Shown one piece after another: positions 47,786-58,734 of a stretch of DNA of 64,000 nucleotides (its first letter is position 1; each line of letters starts with the position of its first letter). Below the pieces are notes generated by a model. That model was given only the letters and a program-made list of their open reading frames with translations. It was not told where the DNA came from and did not search any database. The stretch comes from Antilocapra americana. Taxonomy: Eukaryota; Chordata; Mammalia; Artiodactyla; Antilocapridae. The DNA lies in assembly GCA_007570785.1 (NCBI GenBank), contig ML664161.1, positions 39,063,818 through 39,127,817 on the forward strand, given 5' to 3'. Position numbers and translations under genes: made by a program.

Positions 47786-49183
47786 ATTTTGTTATGTGAA
47801 GTATGAATCTGGTTTATAATTTAGGATTTTGCACAAGCCCCATTTTTATTCTTAAAAAAAAAGAAAAAGAGAAAAAGGAGGCATACTAGAAGGTAGATTC
47901 TTTTAAATGACACTCCTAGAAATTAGCATGTTATGGGGTACCAGTTCATTTTCAGGCTCTAGTTTTTAATTTTCCATGAAAATTGTTTTGCGTTTATAAC
48001 CAATTTGGTTTAACATGCTTCCCTCCCTCTTTAGTGAATATTACCAAATATTTGCAGCAATCCCCTAGATGTTTTGTGCTAACCAAGGACTTGGTTGTTC
48101 TTATCATTTTAAAATGATAAAATTAAAATTTACCCTCAAAGGATTAGGGCTCTAAAAACATACCATTTTGTTGGTTCCAGGCACAGGAAATAAATCTACA
48201 CGGAAAGAAAGGGGTCAGAGTAATATAATTGTGGTGACCCCTGCCTCTCCATGGGCCTAGGCCTGGGGTTTTGGGCAGCATGGAGCCTGCCTGAAAAAAG
48301 GCTCCCTGCCTCGGGTAAGGGAAGGACGTAGGGCCTGGGGAGAGAAAGTAATACAAAAAGATGAAGGAGAAAATGAGTTGTAGGAAAAGAAGGGGAGAGT
48401 GTAATTGTAACTTTAAATGTTTCAAACATATTGGGAACTACACGGTATTTAACAAAGATGACCCTGAAATAGAAGGTTCATATAACATATCACATGAGTA
48501 TGTATCCCATTTACAAGTGTTTTCTGCGTCTCTTGTCAGTGCCCAGCGGTTTTCACTCTAGCAGTAGACATGCCTCACTTATTTTCTGTAACTTCCTGGT
48601 CACCCAAGATTAGCTGGTATTTAATTGAGTCAGTCAATTAGTCCACAAACATTTAAGGAGCATACCCTATGGATAAGACACTATTCTGGGTGCTGATGAG
48701 AGAAAAAGAAGCGCTAAGGAATTTAACTGTCCTCTGAGAGCTACCAGTTCTGCACAGGCACTGATTAGCGCTAATGTAAGGGAGGTACCCTACCAACATA
48801 AAATATGAGTGTTACAGAGGCGAGAGAGTTGATTATTTGTGGAGATGTGCTAATAACTTCCTGCAGGCGGTGAGGTTAAACTGATGTTTACTTCTTTGAA
48901 TACTAGCAGGAGGCTGCATTCTGGACGAGGAGGATGTGGAACTAGAGAGCAGAGGCCACACATGAGAACCTATGATGTGACTGGCTGGAATAAAAGGTGA
49001 TTGAAAACAGTAGTCAAAGGTGAATGAGGGAACATTGGCAGGGGATAGACTGCAGAAAGCTTTTAATGCCAGGTATAGCTATCAGGATTTGCTCAGAGAA
49101 GCAAAGTTATTACAAATATTTTGTGGAATACTGATTTATTACAGGAATTAGATCTTATGCTATTGTGAGAGGAGCTAGTATAG
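47786..49183. other. Mostly unique sequence
   Basis: No gene. 48640-48720 is a possible old repeat (caaacatttaaggagcatac). 47848-47878 is A-rich. Confidence 0.45.
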
Positions 49184-49600
49184 TTTGGGCTTTCTATGAT
49201 TACATAACAAATCACTCCAGAACTTAGTGGCCTAAAAAGACAGCCATGTTACCTGCTCATGATTCTGTAGGTTCACTGTGGCTCAGCTGGGTGGTTTCTT
49301 GCTGTTCTCATTGGGATCTCTCATGGGGCTGGGTTGGAATGTCCAAGATGGCTTTACTACTGTGTATGGCGCTTAGCAGGGATGGCTGAGAGCCTGTGAC
49401 TCCTCTCTCTCTCCACATAGGTTTCCATGTGGCTAGTTTTGATGCTTTACATAGTGGCTGGTTCCTAAGAATGCATACTCCAGTAGGATATGCCTCAGTA
49501 TTGAAATGCATATTAAGCCTCACGCTTGCAAGTGGCCCATTGGTCTCAAGCCTAGAGTCCATGTAGGAGAAGAAACACAAAGGCAAGGGTACTGAGAGAT
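49184..49600. repeat. Ancient interspersed repeat, family not assigned
   Basis: The cagaacttagtggcctaaaa stretch and ctgtggctcagctgggtggt place it with the same broad class of old repeats as 44297-44840. Confidence 0.5.
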
Positions 49601-49870
49601 GTACTTCATTACCAGATTAACCATCTGCTGCACTAGGCAAAGGGATTAGGAATCTTTTCAGTGGGTAAGAGGGAGCTATTGAAAAATTTGCAGAGGAAGA
49701 TACCACAATGAGATTATTGTTTTATAAAGATGACTATGACAATAGTGTGGAAGCACATGAGATAGGAAGACCAATTGAGAGATTTTTATAAGTGGTCAAG
49801 TTGAGAGGAAACAAAGGGTAGAGCTAGCATATGTATCAGAAAACTTCTTTTATGCTTTCAGATCTAAATC

Positions 49871-50099
49871 TCTCACTTCCTCTGATTGGTGGCTCAGATG
49901 GTAAAGAATCTGCTTGCAATGCAGGAGATGTGAGTTGGATCCCTGGGTCAGGAAGATCCCCTGGAGCAGGGAATGGCACTGCTCCAGTATTCTCCACTCC
50001 AGTATTCTTGCCTGGAGAATTCCACGGACAGAGGAACCTAGTGGGCTACAATCCATGGGGTTGCAAAGAGTCAGACATGACTGAATGAGGAACACTTTC
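49871..50099 (+). mobile_element. Bov-tA-type SINE, first of a tandem pair
   Basis: Sense element (attggtggctcagatggtaa to gactgaatgaggaacac). It contains a 15-base internal tandem duplication: ctccagtattct occurs at 49982-49993 and again at 49997-50008. tctcacttcc (49871-49880) and tttcacttcc (50096-50105) flank it as a possible target duplication, although the right copy also forms the head of the next SINE. Confidence 0.94.
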
Positions 50100-50308
50100 A
50101 CTTCCCTGGCTCAGATGGTAAAGAAGCCACCTGCAATGGGGGAGACCTGGGTTCGATCCCTGGGTTGGAAAGATCCCCTGGAGGATGGCATGGCAACCCA
50201 CTCCAATATTCTTGCCTGAAAAATCCCCCTGGACAGAGGAGCCTGGTGGGCTATAATCCATCGGGTTGCAAAGAGTTAGATACGACTGAGTGACTAAGCA
50301 CACAGCAC
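50100..50308 (+). mobile_element. Bov-tA-type SINE, second of a tandem pair
   Basis: Starts acttccctggctcagatgg, missing a few bases of the normal head, with no unique spacer after the first element. Its B box region (gggttcgatccctgggttgg) is close to consensus. It ends gactgagtgactaagcacac. Confidence 0.95.
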
Positions 50309-52109
50309 ATTAGTCTATCTATCATCGAGAATAAACTGTTTCTTTTATGTGATGCAAAAGCCAAATAGAGAAATAAGAAGAGAACTTGGGACTTGGTGAT
50401 TGGAAGTCTGAGGTGCCCTTTGGGATAAATTCTTCCATGGAATGAGGATGGCAGAGAACAGCTTGCTGGGCTTGATGGAGCATGAGAGTGGGCAGAAGGT
50501 GGAAGCAGAAGGCAGAGCTCTTGGGTTATTGGTACTTTGGGATAGCCAGAGCTCAGTACTTGTTTAGAAAGTGCACATCTCTTTCTTAAGGAGTTTGGTG
50601 ACAAAGTGAAGGAAAAAAGAAGCACGCTTGAAGGTTAAGGGGAATTCCTGGAGAAATAGAAATGGGAGATGACAAGATAGATGCAAAATCAGATAATTGA
50701 AGAACAGCTGTTGAGGGTTACTTGGGAGATGGAAAGGAATAGGGCCAAGTCAAGATGGAGGGTCAGTCTTAAAAAGGAAGAGGGAATCTCTGTACTTGAC
50801 ACAGGAAGGAAGAAGAGGGTGTATGAAGACAGTTATTTAAAAATAAAAAGGAGAAGAGATGGAGATTATTATGTCAGAGAGGCAGTGATCTTCTTTGAAG
50901 GAGGATTGTGGTTATTTGTGTATATCCGTGAGGGATATGAAGAGTTGGAGCTGGGGAGATAGGAACTTAAATTGAAAAGCTGCCAGAAGTTTATTTTTTT
51001 TCCCCCTGAAAGTTGGCTCCTCCCCCGCTTTTCTCTGTTATATGCAAGGCAGAAGGTAGCCAAATCAGATCTCTCAAGTTTGCAACTGCAAAAACCATGT
51101 CAGACTGATTAAAATCTCAATTCTAATTTTTTAGGAAGAAACAATTTGACTCGTTCCTCTTAATTCGGATGTTCCCTCTTAATCCAATCAGGCATGCCTA
51201 AAAGGAGCAAGTATGTCGGAGTGTTTCACGGCAGTCATTTCCCAGAGGAGGCGGCAAGGTGGTACCCCAGGAGCTTCCATGCTGGTGGGAGAGTTTTGTT
51301 TAACCAGTATAGTGAGAACAGTAAGGACAAAAGCAGGAGTGGATGAATATCTGTTGACTGTAATAACAACAGTGATCATGGTTAGATTATTACTGGAGCT
51401 TGGGTTTGGGGGCTTTTGCTGAGGGTTTCTATGGATCACTGAGTGGAAGAAAGCATGAGAGTCTATTTTTAGAAGGACTGCTTTAGGTTATATATTTTTT
51501 TAATTTAAAAATGAAAAAGAGATAGAACCACACCAGGGAAAATGAAAGTTTGGAATGCAGAAAGTGCGAAAGGGAAGGCAACCCACTTGTCACCAGGTGG
51601 TGTTGGCTACCCTCCAGGACAAGGGCAGAGATCTTTATCCTGAAGGTGGGCAGGGCTCAGCCTGCTAAATTCAGAAATCCTAAATAGATTAAAATGATGC
51701 TAGGCATTAATGTGGCTTCACTCAGTGAATTTCCTTCCTTCAATGAACAAGATTACTATTATTGTTATTTAAATTAAATTGTTTCATGTGTGAACAAGCT
51801 GATTTTCAGAAATCAAATTGCCTTATGGAATGTTTTCTAGGCTAAATTCATCGAAGACCAGTTCTGAAGTTGGTAACGAAAAGGCCACCCCAAGATCCAG
51901 GTACATAAACAAGATGATGACAGACCCATGTACTCTACTCTGCATGACTACTGGGTCCCCTTTTCATGGCCTGAGTGTCAGAGTCTGCATGAGTACCGGG
52001 GGCCTGTCACTGTGGGCCAACCTGTTAGGCTCCTCCTTGGAAACATAGTCACAAATGGGTTGGGGCCCTTTCAGGAATGAAGGTCAGGGAGGAAGCACTC
52101 GTTTCAGAA
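50309..52109. other. Unique sequence, no gene recognised
   Basis: No domain in any open frame. The 93-codon frame at 50681-50962 has charged, repetitive composition (RRRDGDYYVRE) from purine-rich DNA, which is typical of chance frames. Confidence 0.5.
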
Positions 52110-52331
52110 GTTGTTGTTGTTTTTGTTTGGTAGCCAAGTCGTGTCTGACTCCTCAGTGCCCCCCTGGACTGTAGCCTGCCCGACTCCTCTGTCCATGGGA
52201 TTTCCCAGGCAAGAATATTGGAGTGGGTTGCCATTTCCTTCTTCAGGGGATCTTCCTGACCCAAGCATCAAACCCCCATCTCCTGCATTGGCAGGTGGAT
52301 TCTTTACTGCCAAGCCACCTGGGAAGCCCCC
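52110..52331 (-). mobile_element. Bov-tA-type SINE, antisense
   Basis: Full element with a TTG-rich reversed tail (ttgttgttgtttttgtttgg), body (gcaagaatattggagtgggt) and intact head end (ccacctgggaagccccc). The flanks gtttcagaa and attttagaa are a weak duplication with two mismatches. Confidence 0.94.
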
Positions 52332-52915
52332 ATTTTAGAAACAACTCCACTTAAATATTTATGATAAGTTTCAAGTCACTGAGAATATTAGTTCTTAATG
52401 AGAACATCAATAGACCCATAGCTTGAATGAGGCGAAAGCCACTTCTAGTCTTGTAATGCATCAGCTTAAATAGTCCCACTGACACAAGCCCACACTTGAC
52501 TTTCTTTGTTATGCATTACCAAGGAGAAGAAATAAATCTCAGCATGAGGTTTGCTGGAGCAAAATAATTCACCTCAATGGTATCTCTGTTATCCTAAATT
52601 TTGTTCTTTCCCTGATAGCTACATCAACACACATTAATCATCTTTGACTACACAGTCAAGACTTGAATGGATTTAACATTTTTGTAGAAAACTTCTCAAG
52701 TGGAAACTTTTTGTGCCAAACGCCTTACCCTCAATTGTTAAGGACATTTCTTAGCAGTGTTATGATCATATGTGAATTCAAAGCCAATTTAAGATAGATT
52801 GCCTTCAGTTGATAAGATTTCTTAGAGTCGTGTCCATTATTTTTACTTTGCATCATGCCTTTGAAGCTGACTCTGGCCTTTGTGCCCTGACACTGAATTA
52901 ATTCTTGGAAATAGA
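52332..52915. other. Unique sequence
   Basis: No repeat or exon recognised. Confidence 0.5.
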
Positions 52916-53390
52916 GTTTTGGATGAAGTAGAAAAGAATAGCTTTATTACTTTGCCAGGCGGGGGTATGCACAGAGAGCTAATGCCCTCAAAACTGTGTG
53001 TCCCAACCTAGAGAGGTTAGTGAAAAGGTTTATAGTAATGGTTCAAAGAGGGCATGATCAGCTCGTGGACATTCTTCTGACTGGTTGGTGGTGAGGTAAG
53101 TGGGAGTCAGCATCATCAACCTTTGGGTTCCAACCAGTCTGGGGTCTTCGTACTTGTGGGCAGCGTGTCCTTAATTTTTCTCAAACCTGGTGGGCATTTC
53201 TTTATCTGCAAAATAGTTCAAAGATATTGTTATGTGGATCACTTGAGGGGGATCCAAGACCTTGCCCCTACGACCGCACTACTGTTTCTCTTGACTGTTG
53301 CTCCATTGTCTCTGCATCTCCTCCCTCCTCTAATTAGCATCTGTTTGAACTTGCCCATGGAACTCAGGGAAGTTCTAGGAGGCTGAATGA
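52916..53390. repeat. Possible moderately repeated artiodactyl element
   Basis: The agctttattactttgccagg, gctaatgccctcaaaactgt and gagggcatgatcagctcgtg stretches recall a middle-repetitive artiodactyl sequence. The identification rests on memory only. It could be LTR-derived. No coding content. Confidence 0.35.
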
Positions 53391-53414
53391 AGCCTGTTTC
53401 CTGTATTCAAGAAA

Positions 53415-53515
53415 TGGGGTATACCTGTGGCTGATTCACGTTGATAACTGGCAGAAAACAACAAAATTCTGTAAAGCAATTATCCTTCAAATAAAAAATA
53501 AATAAAATTTTATTT
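53415..53515 (+). mobile_element. Ruminant L1 3' end, sense
   Basis: Reads gtggctgattcacgttgata, then the aattctgtaaagcaattatc stretch and an A-rich tail (aaaaaataaataaa). This is the order of the ruminant L1 3' terminus. Only about 100 bp is present. Confidence 0.85.
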
Positions 53516-53639
53516 ATTTATTTTTATAATATAATACTATTTTATTAATGTAATATCTTCATTGATTACAAGATTTGCTGGATCATGTTCTGCAAGTTTA
53601 TTTATCAGGTCATCAGAATACTTTATTTTCAACTGATAT

Positions 53640-54340
53640 AATTTTTTTTTAAATTTTATTTATTTATTTATTTTTCTTTACATTGTTGTGTTGGTTTTGC
53701 CATACATTGACATGAATCCACCATGGGTATACATGTGTTCCCCTTCCAGAACCCCCCTTCCACCTTCCTCCCGATTCCATCTCTCTGGGTCATCCCAGTG
53801 CATCAGCCCTGAGCACCCTGTATCAAGCATCAAATCTGGGCTGGCGATTGATTTCACATATGATAATTTACATGTTTCAATGGCGTTCTCCCATATCATC
53901 CCACCCTTGCCCTCTCCCATAGAATCCAAAAGACTGTTTTATACATCTGCATCTCTTTTGCTGCCTCACATACAGGGTTATCATTACCATCTTTATAAAT
54001 TCCGTATATATGCGTTGGTATACTGTATTGTTGTTTTTCCTTCTGACTTACTTCACTCTGTATAATAGGCTCCAGTCCACCTCAGTAGAACTGATTCAAA
54101 TGTATTCTTTTTAATGGCTGAGTAATATTCCATTGTGTGTATGTACCACAGCTTTCTAATCCATTTGTCTGTTGATGGACATCTAGGTTGCTTCCATGTC
54201 CTGGCTATTGTAAACAATGCGGCGATGAACATTGGTGTACACGTGTGTTTTTCAATTCTGGTTTCCTCAGTGTGTATGCCCAGCAGTGGCATTGCTGGGT
54301 CATATGGCAGGTCTATTTCCAGTTTTCTAACACTTTCTAA
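53640..54340 (-). mobile_element. Ruminant L1 3' fragment, antisense (left arm of an inverted pair)
   Basis: The reversed poly-A tail (53642-53680, T/A-rich) is followed by gttgtgttggttttgccata, the 3' UTR, and then ORF2 C-terminal code up to about 54340. It is 5'-truncated. It is mirrored by the sense L1 fragment at 54358-54805: the segments 53640-54102 and 54358-54805 are reverse complements with scattered mismatches. Confidence 0.93.
54053..54340 (-). pseudogene. L1 ORF2 C-terminal pseudogene fragment
   Basis: The minus-strand frame reads MPLLGIHTEETRIEKHTCTP, then ALFTIARTWKQPRCPSTD and KLWYIHTMEYYSAIKKN. This is the conserved C-terminal, post-RT region of L1 ORF2 (the full-length protein is about 1,270 residues). 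Only the last 80-100 residues are represented, and the endonuclease and RT domains are absent. It belongs to the left L1 arm. Confidence 0.93.
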
Positions 54341-54357
54341 AAAATAAATAAAAAATT

Positions 54358-54805
54358 CATTTGAATCAGTTCTACTCAGGTAGACGGAAATGGAGCCTAT
54401 TATCCAGAGTGAAGTAAGCCAGAAGGAAAAACAAAAATACAGTATACTAACGCATATATATGGAATTTAGGAAGATGGTAACGAGAACCCTGCATGCAAG
54501 ACAGCAAAAGAAACGCAGATATATAGAACAGTCTCGTGGACTCTGTGAAAGAGGGAAAGGGTGGGATGATATGGGAGAATGGCATTGAAACATGTTAATT
54601 ATCATATGTGAAATCAATCACCAGCCCAGGGTTGATGCTCGGGGCTGGTGCACTGGGATGACCCAGGGGGAGGGAATCGGGAGGGAGGCAGGAGGGGGAT
54701 TCTGGAGGGGGAACATATGTATACTCATGGCAGATTCATGTCAATGTATGGCAAAACCAACACAATAAAGTAAAGAAAATTAAAAATAAATAAATAAATA
54801 AAATT
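54358..54805 (+). mobile_element. Ruminant L1 3' fragment, sense (right arm of an inverted pair)
   Basis: Runs from cagttctactcaggtagacg and agagtgaagtaagccagaag through the 3' UTR (atgtcaatgtatggcaaaac) to an A-rich tail (aaataaataaataaataaaa, to about 54801). Its poly-A tail faces away from that of the left arm, so the two insertions are joined at their 5' ends. Confidence 0.93.
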
Positions 54806-54998
54806 ACAGTATTTGAAGGAAAAAAGAGAAATAGGAGACACAGAGAAGCTTTTATGTCAGGAACCTGTGAGCCTTTTGTGCACAAGGTCCCACTTGGAAT
54901 CATCTTTTGATTGATTTCATTTAAAGAAGACAGTACAATTAATTCTGCTTAAAAATAAGGATATTGTACTTTCCTACTCTTCTGACATTTTTGAAAGC

Positions 54999-55322
54999 AT
55001 CTCTGTCCAATAGAACTTCCTGTGATGAAAGAAATGCTCCATGTTTGCACTGTATAGCATAGTAGCCACAAGCCATGAATGGCTACTAAGCTCTTGACAT
55101 GTGACCATTATTTCTTATAAACTAAATTGTGAATTATTAAATATTAATTTAAATTTAAGTAGCCATGTTTGGCTATTTAGCACTTGAAATGTGGCTCATG
55201 TGACTGAAGAACTGAATTTTTCAACTTATTTAAATAGCCGCATAGTTTTTGTTTTCCATATTGGGTAGCACATGTGTAGAATATTTTCATCACTGCAGAA
55301 ATTTCTATTGGATATTTCAGTT
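54999..55322. mobile_element. hAT-like non-autonomous DNA transposon, both ends present
   Basis: Terminal inverted repeats ctctgtccaatagaa (55001-55015) and ttctattggatatttcag (55303-55320) are recognisable. The interior has agtagccacaagccatgaat and the cacttgaaatgtggctcatg stretch. Two further members of the family lie at 15055-15385 and 32133-32347. No transposase. Confidence 0.68.
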
Positions 55323-56254
55323 CTAGATATAAAACTATTCAAGAGCAGGGAGTGGGCAGTCGTCTCCATAACCCTGAGCCCCTAAGGTGGAGAATGCACT
55401 TATACACACGCTTACTGCTTGATGAACTCCCAGATAGGAAGGCCTACTTCTTGAAGGGCCCGTTTTTCATTTCTGGTCTTTGATTCATTATAAAATGTAC
55501 TTCTAGCTCTTTCAGTTCCTTGCTGCTTTAGGATTACTGTATTTCTCCTTCTCAGTTCTTACCCAGGTGTTAGAACTGATTTCAACCATGTAGTCTGATG
55601 CCTTTGTTGGTTTGCTCTGTCCCACTCCTGATAGATGAAGGTAACGAATTAAATACAAACGAATAATTTATAAACACAAATGTAGTGTGTTAATCAGGGT
55701 ACATAAATTCAGAGTACAATTTAAAGATAATCTAATATTTAGATACAGTGCGGTAACTCTCAGGACACTGCATATGTAATGAATCCCTGCATAATCTAAT
55801 TCCAATTTTTTCCAGGGCATATTAATTAGGAGGAAACCTCCCTAAACTGGCATGGGTTTCACAATGTCTGTGTGCTTCGGGTCTTCAAGAAAGCTTGTAT
55901 TCAAAGCCCCGGAAAGTTGTCTAGCTAGCTGGTTATTTGTCAAACCCCTAAAGATTTTTTCTCTGAAAATGATTGAAAAGTACTTTTCTCCACAGAGAGA
56001 GAGAGAGAGAGAGTTTCAAATGAAATGACAGGAAACCATCACCTTCTACTATGGCTGCACAGATGCATAGATCAGATTCAGTCATTGTTTCATAAGTGTG
56101 CTATGTATTGTAAAGCTGCATTGAGTTAACATTTTTAAGAAAGGATATGAGTCTTATAAAAGAGGTCATGCTAGATCAGAGGTCGTGCTCATAAACTACA
56201 GGTTTATCAGAGGAGGTTAGTGAGAATATCTTGGTGCCCCGAGTGGTTTACATC
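55323..56254. other. Unique sequence
   Basis: No gene. It contains a short AG run, listed separately. Confidence 0.5.
55994..56013. repeat. (AG)n short tandem repeat
   Basis: Ten AG units. Confidence 0.93.
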
Positions 56255-56420
56255 AAGGGCTATCCAGGCAGGAAGTGTGGCTGAATTATCTGAATCCCGG
56301 ATTACTAGGGATGTGACCTTGGACAGATTACTTTTCACCTCTCTGCCTCAGTTTGGTCATTGATAAAATGAGAATATTTACACTATAAGGTCATGTGACA
56401 GTTAAAAGAGTAAGTTCTCA
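56255..56420 (+). repeat. MIR SINE remnant, sense
   Basis: Sense MIR order: ggatgtgaccttggacagat, a cctctctgcctcagtttggt stretch, then aaaatgagaatatttacac. Near the canonical core and fairly well preserved. Confidence 0.8.
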
Positions 56421-57903
56421 AAAAAAAAAAAATCCCTTATTTCTTGTTATCTAGATGCTAGAACTGGTTTCAACCATACAGTTGACCTCCTTTGACAAAC
56501 TTATAGTTTCTGAGCATGATCTCTGATCTAGTATGACCTCTTTTAAAAGATTCATATCCTTTCTTACAGATGTTATACAGCTTTATAGTACATAGAATAC
56601 TTATAAAATAATGATATTACAAACAATGTTATTATTACCTTCCATCTATACTTGACAAGGAGTGGAGACTCTTAAAACACATTAATTTGATAGAGTCAGA
56701 GAAAGTACCAATTGAGAATGAACAGTGAGGTTGTTTATCACAGACTAGAGAAATCACATTACTGCCATAAGCAAGGGGAAAAGACTTTGTAGATTCCTTT
56801 TCATGGCAGGAATATTTCTGTGCATCTGGTTCATGTCTTCCCAGCGTCCTTTCAGTGTAATTCTCTTTGTAGTGGAAGCCTTCTCATCGTGTATTCTGTC
56901 TGTGGATGCCCAGGCTCCTCTCTTCTTCCTTTCCTCCCAGCATTATTTCCTGAATAAGGGATTGAGCTGAAGAGCTAACCTGTAAATTCTAAGGTGGCAG
57001 TACCCAGGTGACTTGTGGTGCTGAGGGATTTCTGAATCCCTTTCTTCCTCGTAACCAGGTTATGTAAGCACGTTAGGCTTATTTAGCCCAGTTCCAGGCA
57101 CAGAAGCTGTGTCAGTGTCCTCAGCCCCATACGTTAGGACTAAATATGATGTGCTAACCATCTTGTTAATCTAATCCTTGTGATTTGCCTCCATTTAGGG
57201 AATGGAAATTTCTGGCTTTTTGATTTTAACCTAGTTCTCAATCTTCCCAGCTCCCTGAATTGGAGCTTTGACCTTGATTTCTGAAATGCCTTCCTGGCAT
57301 GAGACTCTCTTCCAAGAATCCAGTGACTGGGATTCTCCTACATTTTAGTGGTCACTTTCCTGTCTGGGCTCCTTCACATGGCTCACCCTAAATTCCTTAT
57401 CATTTCCTTCTCATTTAATACTAGAATCTCTGTACCCCTCATGTTGGGGCCTATTGCCTGCTGCTTCAGCTCTGACAGGAAATTACTGCAGTCTGGAAAC
57501 ATGCTTTACAAGAGATATTTTCCTCAGGTCTGGAGGAAAGAGTTGGGTCTGTTTTTCTCCTTTTGGCTCATCTGATCCACTGGCATGACCCCACCCATGT
57601 CCTGCTCAGGGCTTCTGACCAGAGACCTCAGTGAAACTATACACATTGTTTTCTCATTCAGCGAATACTTCTTGTGCACCCACTTTTGTACTATTCTAGA
57701 CACAGGAGATACTGAAGGGAGCAAAACAGAGTCTCATCCTCATGATGCCCAGATGCCAGCATTATATGTATGTGTGTGATTTGATTTGGAATTTTCTACT
57801 GTTGTTTTGTGTGTGCCGATTTGTAGAGCTGTTTGAAATAGATATAATCTATTTTTAAAGATATAATATTTAATAACTGTAAGAATTCACTTTTAACTCT
57901 CCT
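56421..57903. other. Unique sequence, no gene recognised
   Basis: No exon seen. Frames of 60-75 codons at 57348-57779 lie on both strands without domains. Confidence 0.5.
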
Positions 57904-58122
57904 ATGTTGTTCATGGATTTTCCAGGTGGCTTAGTGGTAAAGAATCTGCATGCTAATGCAGGAGACCCCAGTTCGATTTCCAGATAGGGAAGATCTCTTG
58001 GAGGGAAGTGGCAACCCACTCCAGTTCTTGTCTGGGAAATCCCATGGACAGAGGAGCCTGGCAGGCTATAGTCTAGGGGGTCACAAAAGAGACATGACTG
58101 AGTGACTAAAAATGTTGTTTAT
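57904..58122 (+). mobile_element. Bov-tA-type SINE with target-site duplication
   Basis: Sense element at 57915-58111 with several small internal deletions (ggagggaagtggcaacccac, ctccagttcttgtctgggaa). The flanks atgttgttcat (57904-57914) and atgttgtttat (58112-58122) are an 11-base duplication with one mismatch. Confidence 0.94.
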
Positions 58123-58734
58123 AATGTACCACTTTATTACTGTGGTTACCAGCTAACTAGATAGTGGTAGGTGTGGCTACCACACCTCTAGATAGTGGAG
58201 GAGTTCAAGTTGATTATATTCATATTTAGTGTCTGATGAGGTCTATGCACATTCAAAAGACAAATTTCCTCTCTTGTGGTGAAGTAATAGTGTATCATTT
58301 TAAATAAAAAAATATTACATAATATTTATTTTAAGTTAATATTACCAATTTAGAAGATTCTGTATATCAAATGCAGTTAAAGAATGCTTTATTCCACCCT
58401 CAAAAGGATGAACATGCATACACATTTTCACTGTATATAAACCACTCATGCATTAGCATTTTCATGTGAGATCATAGAGGGTTCTACAAGAAACTCTTCT
58501 TCTGTCTGCAAGAATCAGCAGACAGAAATCTCAACTAATGGTTGTATTTCAGTGATACATAAAATAATTGGTTTGAAATTCAGCAAGGTAACTTTTGTCT
58601 TCCCTAACATCAGTTAACTATACAGTCTTACTTTGCTCATTCATTATCATCAGAGTGGAGGTGGTTGTATTAAAACAGCTGTCCATGGTAGTTACCTGTG
58701 TGTTCACTAACCATTGAATAATTGTTGTCTTTGA
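58123..58734. other. AT-rich unique sequence
   Basis: No repeat or exon recognised. Confidence 0.5.

Noticed and set aside
49871..50308. Regularly repeated units that might suggest an array
   Set aside because: Only two units, each a dispersed SINE. There are no short repeats with unique spacers, so this is not a CRISPR array or satellite.
53688..54065. 125-codon plus-strand open frame
   Set aside because: It is the antisense of an L1 3' UTR, a well-known source of spurious protein predictions in ruminants.
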